64,000 nucleotides of DNA from Ophioderma brevispina (lineage: Eukaryota > Echinodermata > Ophiuroidea > Amphilepidida > Ophiodermatidae). Shown here piece after piece: positions 11,477-23,427 of the stretch (positions within the stretch are counted from its first letter, which is position 1; each line of letters opens with the position of its first letter). The translations under genes and the position numbers were made by a program. The stretch is from positions 1-64,000 of the forward strand of contig JAMKCH010078985.1 of the NCBI GenBank assembly GCA_023653785.1, written 5' to 3'. The notes beneath the pieces were generated by a model. The model saw only the letters and a program-made list of their open reading frames with translations. It had not been told where the DNA came from and did not search any database.

Positions 11477-13998
11477 AGAAAGAATAAAAAAATAAAGAAA
11501 AATAAAACAACTATTTCAAATAGAGGTGCCACACCATACAACATTCAAGACCATCAGCACACTAAACCACCCAACACACCACCGCAACCTGCAAAACAAG
11601 ACAGAACAAGAAACACAAACAAACACACAACAAACACAACACAACAAACAAGGAACACACAAAGTCATTTGGACAAAAAAGATTAGGACAACCATAATGC
11701 CAAAAAAGATGAAACCAGGCCCTCAAATCACAAAACGGACCCAGCAAAAGGCAGCCAAACCAAAGAAGCCCGCCAAAGACACACATTTGTACTTTTACAT
11801 GTACGTTTGACTATTTTGTACAAGAAAACATTTTAAACCTTGCATGAAAACATCACCAAGTCATGATGACTTGTCTTAAAATTTCAATGAAAAACATCTC
11901 CAGTAATCTACCGCAGTCCAGTTGCAGCCAAATGTCTGACAGTTCTATGCAAGAATCAGCCTACCGTCAGAACTCCATCTGTAATTCAGCTTTTTGATTT
12001 CCAAACTGGAGCTCTTCTGGCTTAAAACGACGACAACAGGTATCAAGCTCCTGTGGCAACCAAATTTAATAATCCTGCATCATGTGGATTGCATTAGCGA
12101 AAAAATTAAAAATACTATGTCTGGAATCGAATTCGTGACACGCCTTTAACATGCTGTGCGTTGACTGTGAATGCACCGCTGTACTTTAGCTAGAACAAGG
12201 CACCTAGAGACGCAACACGCTAGCGAGAAGAGCGCGATTGGAACATGCCAGCAAAGTGCGCCAAATTTGTAAGCTATTTGAGGCCTACTTCTGAGGGCCT
12301 GCTTTGAATGCGTACTATACATTAGTGCAAATACTCAATGCAATGGGCGCAGAGCGACGCATCCCAGACTAGATTCCAGCACTATAAAAAAAAAAAAAAA
12401 TCTCATACCCGACCATAAAAGTAAGTCATTGCCAATAATTGCAGAAGAACATGCAACACACCAGTCATGCAAGAGAGAAGACTATCGGCAAATGTTTCAT
12501 AAATTTTAAACTGTCATGAAGTTCACACACATTCATCCATATGAAAAACTTGAAAATCGCAGTAAAAAGTAATGAAAAACAGTTAGCATCTGGCCAGACC
12601 TCTTTTGCGAAGTGCCATAAAGAATAATTCCTCAAACAAATAGCTGAAGAAACAAATAAACTGTTCCAGACAGATGTAGATGAAAAATCTGAAGGTCTCC
12701 TTATTCGGCTTTACAAGATGACGATTTAGCATCCCGGTATTGATGATGTCTGGATAAATGAAAAGGCTTCTTTTCCATCTTTCTGTAGTTTTTAAAAGTC
12801 TCCATCTTGCTCTTACTACAGTTTCAAGATAATCTTCTTGAAATAAACTTTGTTTGAATATGGGGATCTTTCATCTGCTGTATAAACATATAAATAATGT
12901 GCTTAAAATTACCAAATAACCTTGAGAGACATAGGTAACAACCATTTCGGATGTCAGAATTCTCAATGGGGGGGCGCCAACACCATTCGCCTTTAAAAAT
13001 AGACCCCTTTTTTTTTTTTTTTTTTTTTCGAATTCGGTTAGAAATTCTGAAGAGCGGGGGGGGGGTGGGGTTGTGTGGGGGTTTGTGGTTGGGGGGGGGG
13101 TGGTCGGGGGGGGGGTGGTGTTTTGTGTGTGTTTTTTTTTTGTTGTGGTGTTGTGCTGATTTCCCTATACTGTTTTTTTTAAACACCAGAACCACAAACA
13201 ACAACTAACAAAGAGTACCAACCCCCGCTTCTTAAGAATTTCAAACCGAATTAAAAAAACAAATTGGGTATAAATTTTACAAATTGCTGGCAATAAACAA
13301 CAATATTTACTTGTAGTTTACTATTCAACCAAACCCGTTACTGAAAGACCCTGAATTTTTTTTATCTTTTCTTAAAACCTGGATGCCATAAATTTGGGAA
13401 ATGATTTTGGCAAACCCACCTATTTAAGGAATCCCCGGTTGGACTGGGGCATGGAATGTTTTTATGATAAAAAATTACACTTCACACCCCTATAAGAACA
13501 AAAATGAAATTCACCTACCCACCTCCATAAAGTAAAAAAAAATATAAAGTTTATCAAACAGAAGAGATGCCCTTACTAAACCCCATGTCAAAAGTTCCAA
13601 AAAAAATGACATCGATGAGTACACCATCATACGTCGGCTTGCAATGTATCCTTGTAACCTGTCATAGAATAATCCTAAGAGTTTATTTTCTGGTTGGTTT
13701 CAACACTTTTTGTTTCAAACCTCTTGTACAACAAGGAAATGAAAAATAGCTGTGTGAGTTGTGCAAATACTTTGTCATATGGAACTTGGTTATCGTAAAG
13801 ACAACATGGCATATTTGTTTAAGAGTCACCCTCAATTTTTGTTTTCAAACCTATCTTTTTGCATGGTTCTTTTTAATGCATTTGTTTAACTCTCACCTGA
13901 AAACAGGAGCCAATCAACACCTTTATGTGAAACACAGTATATAAAACCCCTCGCTCTTTGTGTTTTATTCAATACCCTAAGTTCACATGCAGTGTTAA
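11477..13998. other. non-coding DNA with A/C-rich and G/T-rich low-complexity tracts
   Basis: An A/C-rich stretch (about 11480-11790) consists of AAACACAAC-type words and gives spurious open frames on both strands. It could be the 5' region of the adjacent minus-strand LINE. At 13008-13140 there is a T20 run and then GGGGGG-TGGTC and GTGTTTT tracts. Nothing else is recognised. Confidence 0.5.
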
Positions 13999-14349
13999 AG
14001 GGGCAACAAGAAGATTTTTTCATCAGGGTGCCCCTTAACAATCGCAAGTACTGATATTTTGCCCTGCTGAAAGCTTTCTGTCAACTATCACATCTTAAAA
14101 GATTAACTGAGAAAGTTGGTTCTTTGGTACAAAAATTGTGAAATTTCTATTTTGTGTAGGAGCAAATACGCACTTCAGCCTATTAAATTTTTTATATTGA
14201 AATAAAGCCATCAAATCGCCTCTTTTCTCTCTTTAAAGACATTTTCTGTGCCAAATACAAGTAAGAAAATCTCATTGATGTCTATCTATTGAAAGAACTA
14301 CTATGACACAATATTTGGTTGGGTGGCCTCAAAATCCCTCGTTGCACCT
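13999..14349 (+). mobile_element. MITE family M2, copy 1 (TTAA target)
   Basis: A 351-bp element with terminal inverted repeats of the form AGGTGCAACGAGAGATTTT (left AGGGGCAACAAGAAGATTTT). It has exact TTAA on both sides (13995-13998 and 14350-14353). Internal words TTGGTACAAAAATTGTGAAAT and GGAGCAAATACGCA are shared with the copies at 30128 (inverted) and 54741. It has no coding capacity. Confidence 0.75.
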
Positions 14350-14353
14350 TTAA

Positions 14354-15590
14354 AACCACAAGAAAATACAATGTTAAGGCTTATAAAAATTGTTTTGTTT
14401 ACCATAATGGAGGAAAAATATTAGGGTTGGTCTCATATTTTTTTTGGTTCTTTTTTAAGAGGACTTCCACCATGTTACTTTAAAATGAATACACTGCTAC
14501 TATACTCGATCATCTCTGATATGTGACCCTGTACCATTCTGCGGAGGTGAAAATTTAATGAGGCGCAGGGACTTTCTGTTAATCATGTTATGTGAGCAAT
14601 GGTTAAGACCTGAAAATACACCTATAGTGCGTTTTTCCATACATGAATGAAATTGTATTACATGACAGGTGAGTGAATTAAATGACCAGAGTGTCCTCCA
14701 AGTATAATCTAGTGTGGCCGTGCAATTTGAATCTTTCATTTCCTGGTAGTGCTAGCTTGACCCCTCGCCGACTTACTTTGCATAGGTTCCAAAACCTCCA
14801 GGGGGACTAACATATCAACGCGAATCTACGTATAGGTTTTTTTTTTTCATTTCACTGAAACTGTTTTGTGGTGGGGGGGGGGGGGACTCACTTTGGTTTG
14901 GGTTTGGGTAGGGACTTGAGAACTGAAATTTTAACTTAATTATATAATATTTAAAAATATTTTTAAAATAATTTTATAGAAGTGAAAACTGAATTTTGGA
15001 CCATTAGAGGGTTATGGACTTAAGAACTGCAAATTCCCAAATTTTACGTGAAGACTGGCAAAATTTCAACCAAATTTTTTTAGCCATTATGCTAAAGTTG
15101 GTGAGTGGCAATGGTACTTTTAAAATGTCTTTTTCACACATAAGGGTAATATATTTGTTTATTATGTCCATTCAAAATCAAGTTGACATCAAATGTGTAA
15201 ATAAATGACTGATGTTGGAAAATAACTAGTGTGTCACAAATTTTGTCTATCTGGGATTGACAAAATTGTTTGGATTGTAACCCACATTATAGTTTGCATA
15301 ATTGCACGTATACCATGTAACTTCGAAAGATTATATCTACAATTGTTTGAGGAATGATACAGAAAAGTACAATACCCACACTTTTGGTTTGCCATTGAAA
15401 TTTGGAAGACCTTTTCAACAATACATTCATACATTTTGTGTAAGCAATGTGAGCGTCAGGGAATGGCACCGGATAGTACCTGTTGTATGTAGGTATATCA
15501 TCAAAGTTCAAGGAGCCCCGCCCACATAATTATCAAATTCATACCTGTGAATGGACATTATTAAGGCAAAAGTATATGTGTTTGCATATC
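14354..15590. other. AT-rich intergenic DNA
   Basis: No gene signal. It contains a G11 run near 14873 and an A/T-rich stretch at 14940-14990. Confidence 0.5.
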
Positions 15591-15594
15591 TAGG

Positions 15595-16232
15595 CCATTT
15601 TTCTTCTTTCTTTCTTCCTTTCTTTCTCTCTTTCTCGTTTCTCTCTCTCTTTCCCCTTTTCTTCTCTCTCTCAAAATTCTCACCAACTGTCCTCTCTCTC
15701 TCTCTTTCTTTCTTTCTCTCCTCTCCTCTATTCTCCTCTCTTACTTCTTTCTCTCTTTCTTTCGTCCGCCTGTTTTCTCTCTTTCTTTCTTTCTCTCCCT
15801 CTCCTTTCTTTTCTTTTCTTCTTTCGGTTCTTCATCTTCTGGGGTTTTTCTTTCTTCTTTCTTATCCTTTCTTTTCTGCTCTCATCATCCTTCGCTCTCC
15901 TCTTTCTCTTCTCTCTCTTCGCTCTCTTTCGTATCTTTCTTTCTGTCCTCTCTTTCTTTAATTTTCGCTCTTTATTTATTTCTTTCGCTCTTTCTTTCGT
16001 CTCATTGTCGCTATTCTTCTTTTTGCTCTTTCTTTTGCCTCTTTCTTTCTTTTGCTCTTTCGCTCTTTCTTTCTTTTGCTCCTTCTTTCGCTCTTTCACT
16101 TTCTCTTTTCCTCTCCTTCTTTTTGTCTTCTTTTTTTATTATAACTTTCTTTCTGTCATTTCTTTCCTTTGTCTGTCTTTCTTTCTGTCTTGTTGTTCTG
16201 TCTTTCTGGTCTTTTCTTTCCTTCTTTCCTAA
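15595..16232. repeat. polypyrimidine tract of about 640 bp
   Basis: Nearly pure C/T on the plus strand, made of irregular TTTC, CTCT and TTTCTTT words. Apparent reading frames on both strands (Ser/Phe/Leu-rich one way, Lys/Glu/Arg-rich the other) are artefacts of this composition. Such mirror-like tracts can adopt triplex (H-DNA) structures. Confidence 0.95.
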
Positions 16233-16846
16233 ATACACTTTTGTTAAAAAAAATGTTTAGATTTGTCCAGCAAAATGACACCAATCTTTTTAATAATGTA
16301 AAATTTTGTAACATTTTCATACATTGGCTGCCATTTTTGATTGGCCCTAAAATTAAGATCATGAATAAATATAGCTGTCCTGAAAGAATAACCAAGAAAG
16401 AAACAATCAACCCTTTTCAGTTCTTCATGTTCAAGATTCATCCACCATTTTTTTAACGGGGCCATTTGGTTGATCCTCAGTCACTTGTCTCCCTCCCTCA
16501 TTTTCCCAAAAAGTTGAGATTTTCATATCATTTGACACTGTATATAGGAGGGCCAAAGTATAGTGTGTGGGTGTGTGTGTAAACAATCGTATGTGTGTAT
16601 AATCTTATATGAAGATTCAATCCACACTGGAACAAATTTGCAATTTTGTATATTCTGTCCATGAATGGACCAAAATAACACGTAGCCTATGGTCCACTAT
16701 GAAAGAACATTTTGCTCATATCATGAAATGCAACATCAGAATCAACTGAAAGTTATGGAAATAAACCTTTTCAGTAAACAAATATTGAATGCTTATGAGA
16801 GTAAAAAATATATATAAATTATTATGAGGTCAGATTTGGGCATATT
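16233..16846. other. intergenic DNA
   Basis: Nothing recognised beyond a short TGTGTGGGTGTGTG tract near 16565. Confidence 0.5.
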
Positions 16847-17531
16847 CATCAAAATTGTGACCGAATGATTCACTATGGCACAAATATAGGCAGTCAATAT
16901 TTGTTTTATATCATGATATCACCCCGGGGGCAGTCCCATTTTGGAGGTGATGCATATGTATTAAGGCTGTGAAAGACCCCCATTTTCAGGATCATTGTCA
17001 CCCAAAGACCCTCATATTTTTTTTGAAAATTTCCCCCAAAGATCCCATATGTTTGGGAAATTTTACCACAATCACCCAAAGACCCCCTATTTGGGAGAGA
17101 AATTTTGAAAAATTTTCACCCAAAGACCTCTCTGTTTTAGAAAATTTGGCAAAAAGTTTACCCAGAGACCCCATTTTTGGGAAAAAGACCCCCTATTTTT
17201 TTAGTCTTCTGTCACCAAATGCCCCTGGGTTTGAAAGCACCAGCCGTACACATTATCCATATGTGAGTGCATGCTGGGGGATAGTATCATCTGGTTTCTT
17301 TTCAAGCCATGTAATAGTATGTAACAGTAAAAATTATCTATGGCTCAAATCAATGTAAATCATAATGTAACTGGAATATATCATGATTACAGTGATTTGA
17401 GCCATGACGGTGATAGTGTTTAATGTCATGGCATGAAAAGAAAACCAGTGATATCATGATATAAAACAAATATTGACTGCTTATATTCGTGCAATAGTAA
17501 AAATATATAATTCGGTCAAATTTTGACTGTT
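16847..17531. mobile_element. foldback element, interrupted by a nested repeat
   Basis: A 32-bp segment at 16891-16922 (starts CAGTCAATATTTG, ends GATATCAC) is the exact reverse complement of 17448-17479. Homology continues outward on both sides (TGACCGAAT and CGAATTATAT blocks). Inward, the left arm resumes at about 17286 (CTGGTTTCTTTTCAAGCCATG) and pairs with 17390-17447. The left arm is therefore split by about 360 bp that has no counterpart in the right arm. Confidence 0.8.
16923..17285. mobile_element. nested CCCGGGG-type element with internal CACCCAAAGACCCC repeats
   Basis: The insert in the left arm of the foldback begins CCCCGGGGGCAG and ends near GCATGCTGGGGGAT. Inside are five or six irregular copies of a roughly 33-bp unit around (T)CACCCAAAGACCCC(C)ATTTTTGGGAAAATT. 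The flanks GATATCAC and AGTATCAT may be an 8-bp target duplication with two mismatches. Architecture resembles the element at about 50.87-51.30 kb. Confidence 0.55.
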
Positions 17532-20100
17532 CCATTTCAATTGGTTTTCACCTCGTTAGGCATAAAGCATTTTGTGCTTATAGGGTCAATTGAGCATGAT
17601 ATTGTTATCACTTATTTCACCCACTTAGAACATTTGAATTGCACTGGTTTTCCTAACCAAACACATAAAAAGTCCAAAAAAAGGTCAGGAATTGGGGAGT
17701 ACAGCAGCCTCTATTTTATGAAATGTAAACCTTGGCTGAAGTATAGAAAAGGGAAAATCCCCTTCTCAGTTTCCCTGCAAATATTTGTGGATTATTTTTT
17801 CACAGCATTGGTGACAAACCAGAATTACTACAGTGAATGACAGCTTTGAACATGAATGTTGAGTCACTAGTCTTTACTACTTATCAATTCTGATTTGTAT
17901 TTATGTTAGAACTTATATCCTATTCGAAAAAATCCAATTATATTAGAATTGGTTAAATTACAATCCTTTTATTTTGAGACATGACCAAGTTATTTGGCTA
18001 GGTCACAAAGTCACTAGAGTGTGTACAAACTACACATTACACAACACTGCCTCCAATTGGTTGTTAATGGTTGTTTGAAGGTCCCGTGTGGCGATTTCAA
18101 CAGGATGATGATACTATGATGTGTGCGTGTGGCATCGGGATACATCGCTTCGTCATTTAAACCTTGTTGCAAAAGTTACAGGCCAGAAGGTGAGCCTTAT
18201 TTTTCAAGGCGGAGCTTGAAAAGCTTAGTCTTTTTGACCAGGGTTTTTAGTAATTTACATATGTATGGTTCAGCTGAATGCTTTATTTCAGTTTCCGTAA
18301 TGTTTGGAATTTAGCTAACAGCTATGTGGTCCGAGTTCTTTTCTGCAGTATATATTTACAACCATGCAAAACAATGAACCTTTTCTCATTCAGGCACTAT
18401 CAGTGATCCTGTGAAAGCTTGGGAAACTCTGACGGATCCTTAAAGGGGGATATGGCCCGATTAATTCCTATCAATTGTTCATCGTGAAGATAGTCTTTGC
18501 CCAAAACCCCATCTATAGGCCTAAGTTTTCGCGCTAATATTTCAATCCGTTTTGAGAAGATCTGGGTCCCTGGGGGCGAGGCAATTAGCGATCGACCATG
18601 GAAAAAAAAACTTTAAAGCGCACTGGCACTTTTTCACAAATATAAATTTCTTCATATTGTTCACAATGCTAAGCTACGGTCCCTAGTCTAGTCCCTAGGC
18701 CATTGGAAGAAACATATAGTTTACACATAAAATAACATTATACCCAAAACAGATAGGGGCATTCATAAGAGGCTAAACACATCTAAATAATTTGTAGGCT
18801 AACCTTATGTTTTTAAAGTTGATAAGTAGTGTTTGCTGATCTGAATTTGTATTTTAGTATTTTTTGTTACTGCATTTTAAGCACTAACATACCTGCAATT
18901 GGTAGGCTTGAAATCCAAGTTTTAAATACAACAGTACTTTTTATATGATTCGGTAATTTTTATATATGACATGGTTTCAATTCGACCTAGGTTTTACTGC
19001 CAAAAGTGTAAAATGTGAAGGTGCTTTAAAGTGAAACAAAACATTTTTTCTAGTTAAAAATTAGGTGTAGAATCAAATCTGAAGTCCAAAATGCAAAATG
19101 TTTGATGCTTTCCGAATATCGCATTTTGGGTATTGCGCATGCCAAGTCCCATATAAACCTAGGTATTTTGCTGGATATTGCACTTGGCTTTTGATAAAAA
19201 AAAAAAAAAAATATTTTGCAGTTGAGCAAAAATTAATTCTATATTCGTGTGGGATATGTCTTTGTCATAATCGCTAACTTTTCAACGATGTCCACCCTTT
19301 CGTTTATTTTTCACGGGTTCTTGAAGTGCCGATTTTTAGGTTAAAATTTGGATCCCCAAATTGATAAAAAAAAAAATTCTCAATTAAGACAAGGTAAAAC
19401 AAAGTTAATAACATAAACTCTGTAGGGACTTGTTGGGCATAATCGATTAAATATTCACGCTAGAGCTCTTATAGTTTCTCGTAGTTCGAATTTTATTGAA
19501 CAACGATATTTTTTTCACGCACTGGAAAAATCAGGCGTAGGGCAAACATGTTGTATTTTGGAATTATTCCTATACTTGAAATGAACCAAGTTAGGTATCA
19601 ATTGAAGCTTATAATTCTGCTAAAATGCAGGTAACCCTCACTGTCGACCCTTCCTTTCCAGAGATGTGATTGGCAAAGCAACATTTTTGTTCGAAGTGCT
19701 AATTTTAATGTCGTTGTCAGGGACATGTCAAATTGAATGGTTCTGTGTGCAAATATTAAAATAATTGTAACAAACAAATATTTGAATCCATAAGTTAGTA
19801 CCTGTAATTATATATGAACACTATAAAGGGTCATATAGATGTATATTGGAGACCTCTGTAAGTATTCAAAGTTGGTAGGTGAAAATTTTTGTCACGCGAA
19901 AGTGCGATTCGGACAAAATGGCCCCAAATCAATATTTTGTAGCAAAATGTGTATGATACAGGGTTTTCATAATCTACGAACAATATTACCCTAGAAAGAA
20001 CATCTTAAAAATTAAACATGGTTATTTTTGCCTCAGATATGAATTTTTTCACACTTTGGCACTAAAACCTAGTTCAATTCTGAAACCATGTTCATATGCG
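17532..20100. other. AT-rich intergenic DNA
   Basis: No exon or RNA gene seen. Near 18442, TTAAAGGGGGATATGG resembles the left end of a TTAA-type MITE without a recognised partner end. Confidence 0.5.
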
Positions 20101-20121
20101 TATCAAAATTCCGATTGTGCA

Positions 20122-20129
20122 TATAAAAG
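20122..20129 (+). promoter_or_regulatory. TATA-like box
   Basis: TATAAAAG lies about 80 bp before an ATG in a good context. If used, transcription would start near 20150. It matches the TATA consensus, but such words are frequent in AT-rich DNA. Confidence 0.3.
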
Positions 20130-20207
20130 CCTTTCCCGTGAATACGTATCGTTACAGCGCCCGGGGCGTGCAGTTTTCAAAAGGGGAGGCGTTGTTACAG
20201 TCAGAAA

Positions 20208-20333
20208 ATGGAAAGCAAGAAACCGCAAAAAATCACCGTACACACGCTTATGTCGCTGATTAACAATAATACAAAAGGGAACAAGCAGGGGGACGCTGTT
20301 TTCGCACTTGCCGAGGTCAAAGTTCCACACTAA
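20208..20333 (+). CDS. small ORF, possible first exon of the adaptor-like gene
   Basis: A 41-codon frame starts at an ATG in a favourable context (GAAAATGG) downstream of the TATA-like box. It is basic at the front (MESKKPQK) and ends AEVKVPH followed by TAA. Composition is protein-like in an otherwise AT-rich region. It matches no family I recognise. It could be a short stand-alone peptide, or the 5' exon of the gene whose Tyr-rich pieces lie at 20350 and 23428; joining them needs a frame change of one base. Chance remains a serious alternative. Confidence 0.25.
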   Translation: MESKKPQKITVHTLMSLINNNTKGNKQGDAVFALAEVKVPH

Positions 20334-20337
20334 TTAA

Positions 20338-20411
20338 ATTATTACAACTGTGCACAACAGCGATTATGATACTGATTACGACAGTCCTGGCCATTAAATC
20401 ATGTGATTTAG
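20338..20411 (+). CDS. possible exon with Tyr/Asp-rich peptide and strong splice donor
   Basis: The frame reads VHNSDYDTDYDSPGH (20350-20394), an acidic tyrosine cluster like those phosphorylated in immune-type adaptor proteins. It is followed by two in-frame stops, then TTTAG|GTAAGC, a near-consensus 5' splice site at 20411/20412. The phase after the donor (two bases) fits the one base before the open frame at 23429, so the exons could be joined in the Tyr-motif frame if the stops come from compensating indels. No family is assigned. Confidence 0.3.
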
Positions 20412-20413
20412 GT

Positions 20414-22450
20414 AAGCTTAACTCGTTTTCTTGAATTGTTTTTATCCAAAAATCGTAGGGGGGGGGGCATTTATTAGAGCAGGGGCGTTTATTAGGAACA
20501 ACATGGTATCCCAGATAATATTGTGCACCATAACCTGTACAGTTTGACCTCAAACACAAACATTATAGATTTTTTTTTCTGTAGTGCTGTAAACCACAAT
20601 CAGTTGTTTAGTGGAGATTTTGAGACATCATCACTGTATGTCTATTTACGGGAGACTGTATGTCTGACAAATTTCTTCCAATACTTCATTTTTGCACTAT
20701 TTGGTGTTTTTGTATATAGAATTGTACATACTTATCTTGGATTTATAAGCTACTTAAATGCATTTTCACATTTTTTAAAATTCTGTAGCATCGTTGCTTA
20801 TCCCTTTAAAGAGACGTGAGGACATTTCTAGAGAGAAGCAGCTGCTCGGGCGGCTAAAGCCGCTCTCGCGGGATAAAAATACACGGATGCATGGATGCAG
20901 AGTTGTTATAGTAGATTCAACCCATCGTGTCACCGGAGGAAAAGTTTTGGACAGCGTCGATTAGTTGGGAGAGGAGGCATAAAAAGAAAATATGTGGCCC
21001 GATTCACCTGTTTCATGAAAGAACTAAGATAATCTGGCCTTTCATGTTTACATATTATCCAAAACACGGGCGCTCAAAGGTCAGTAGCATTCGACTCACT
21101 TGATGTTGCATTGAACATGTTGAATACCACTGAAGCAAATACGATTAGTCAGAATGTTTTCATGTAGCTATAATGCGCTTACGTTGACTTGAATGTTTTT
21201 ATTAAGTATGGAATTGATTTTTCTCAGAATCCTATCGGACTACATGTTCCAATAGATTTAGCTTGGAATTTTAATTTCCACCCAACCTGCAACACATTGG
21301 CTTAGGAGATTTTCAGGATTGGGGGGCCCACCGCGAGGCGCCAAGTGGGGGAGGCTCGTGGCGGCACCAGTAAAGGGGGGGGGCCAATTTTTTCTCCTTT
21401 TGCCCCAATACTATCACTCTACTACCCCCCAGAATTTCATTTTTCCCCAAAAAGAGAAGTCTGGTTCTACCCATCGGGGGAGGGGAAGGCTTTGAATTTG
21501 ATGTTGTGTTAAAAATGATATAATTATTGGGGGGGCTCAAGGGGTATTGAGCCCCTCCACCAAAATTATTGGGGGTTTCCCAGCCCCCCCAAGCCCCCCC
21601 GCTTCCTAAGCTATGGTCCCATGCCCCTCATTCAAAGCCCATACCTTCGGGAAAGTACTCGAGGTGACCGATGTTGATCTACTAGTAATTTGTGATGAAC
21701 CACCTGTAACATGTTTGAATCCCTAAGTGAATAACACTTGCGAGGAGAAATATCCTGATGTTTTTGTGTCACTCTCATTTCTGTTTTCCTGCTTGTTTTG
21801 CCTCTGTGTGGATATTAAAGTTACAAAATTTGTGAAAGTTGTAGTGACATTCAAAAAATTTAAAACCAATAGATCTGACTTGGGTCATGGATGAAATATA
21901 CAAACCTTCATATGTTAAGCGTCACAGGTCACAGTCTTAATTCAAGGTCATCCAGATCAGTGACCTATAATACTATACATAAAAGGCAACATTAGAAATT
22001 TTGGCAGACTCTTGTGAACAAATCAAGTTGAATTGTGTATAAAAATAGGACATTGAATAGTGTTTATTTTGTTGTTGAACTTTGAGTGTGTAATCAACAT
22101 GGTTGCTAATTATACCAGTTTTTTTTTGTTTTGATTAATAAGGTCATGAAAGGTCAAACATTTCAACATGTTGCATACAGCAGAGCAATATATCAAGATT
22201 ATTATTATTATTAGTTACAAATGAGAATGGAGACCCTGAATGAACTTACCATTTGTAAACTTCTGTGAGCTTGAATTTTTTAAAACATACAAAAAGTTTT
22301 TAAAAATACAGGTTTGGGACCTTTTTGGCAGTAATAGAATATTGGATGTGTGCCAATATTGAAAAATGTATGGTAACATCCCCAATGTTGAGTAATTTTA
22401 TGGAGATTGTTGTTTTCTCCCCAAAGGACAAATCTTGATTTCTTAATTTG
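20414..22450. other. putative intron or intergenic DNA with low-complexity G/C runs
   Basis: No exon is recognised. Around 21315-21610 there is a strongly G-skewed then C-skewed stretch (GGGGGGGCTCAAGGGGTATTGAGCCCC hairpin; CAGCCCCCCCAAGCCCCCCC), likely a repeat end. ATT triplets occur near 22200. Confidence 0.4.
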
Positions 22451-22454
22451 GAAG

Positions 22455-23350
22455 GTGACTTGCCATTTGGTCTAATCCCAATTGGTCTAATGGCCATTTT
22501 ATCTAACTCCAATTGGTCTAATACCATTTAGTCTAATAACCATTTAGGCTATTAACCATTTAGTCTAATAGCCGTGTAGTCTAATATTCATCTGGTCTAA
22601 AACTCATGTTGTCTAATATACATATCGTCTATAACCGAATTGGTTTAATGCCAATTGGTCTAATACCCATCTGGTCTAATACTCCATTTGGTTTAATATC
22701 CATCTGGTCTAATATTCATTTGGTCTAATAACCTTTTGGTCTAATATCCATTTGGTCTAACATCCATCCTGGTCCATATCCTTTGTCTAATATCCTTGGT
22801 CTAATATTCATCTAGTCTAATATTCATTTTGGCTAATACCCATTTGGGCTAATGCCCATTTTGGTCTAATATCCATTTGGTCTACGTCCATCGGTCTAAT
22901 ATCCATTTGTCTAATCAATTTATCAATGGTTAGGATCAATTATTTTTGGGTTCACATCCAAATGGAGATTAAGACCAAATGAATTATTATTTAGAACAAT
23001 TGGATATTAGACCTGGTGCCCTTAAACCAAATGGCTATTAGACTCAGTGAATATGAGAACGGATGGCTTATTAGACCATTGGTTATTAACCAATGGATAT
23101 TAGACAAATGGAATTTAGACTAGATAGATATTAGACCAAATGGTGTTTGTTCTATTAGACCAAATGGGCCTTAGACTAGATGGGCATTAGACCAAATGGA
23201 TATTAGACATTCTGGTTGTTAGAAAAATTGGATTTAGACTAAATGGGTTATAACAAATTGGTATTAGGGACTATATGGGTTTAGACAATTGAAGTTAGAC
23301 CCAAATGGCTATTAGACCAAACTGGGAGTAACAAATGGCAATAAACCATT
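22455..23350. repeat. inverted minisatellite: CATTTGGTCTAATATC array and its mirror
   Basis: From about 22455 to 22925 the plus strand repeats a degenerate unit of about 16 bp, (C/T)ATTTGGTCTAATA(T)C, roughly 25 times. From about 22985 to 23350 the array runs as the reverse complement (ATTAGACCAAATGGATATTAGAC). The two arrays face each other across about 60 bp, so the region can fold into one long imperfect hairpin. It ends about 80 bp before the splice acceptor at 23427. Confidence 0.9.
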
Positions 23351-23427
23351 TGGAAAGTCCCATGTTTGATAAATAATTATATTGTGTGATCTCACCTTTA
23401 ATAACGTTATTATGTTTTTAATCTCAG

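Noticed and set aside
11526..11810. Overlapping frames in the A/C-rich stretch, one with Cys/Leu/Val-rich translation resembling membrane segments
   Set aside because: Hydrophobic appearance arises from the G/T-rich complement. No ORF1 (RNA-binding) motif of a LINE is present.
12824..13208. 126-codon minus-strand frame with His/Pro/Lys runs
   Set aside because: Produced by G/T and poly-T low-complexity sequence. No conserved motif.
15551..16238. Several long frames on both strands, Phe/Ser/Leu-rich or Lys/Glu/Arg-rich
   Set aside because: Pure consequence of the polypyrimidine/polypurine tract.
22455..23350. A CRISPR-like array (regular repeats with spacers)
   Set aside because: Units are contiguous and degenerate without unique spacers, arrays face each other, and the DNA is clearly eukaryotic.
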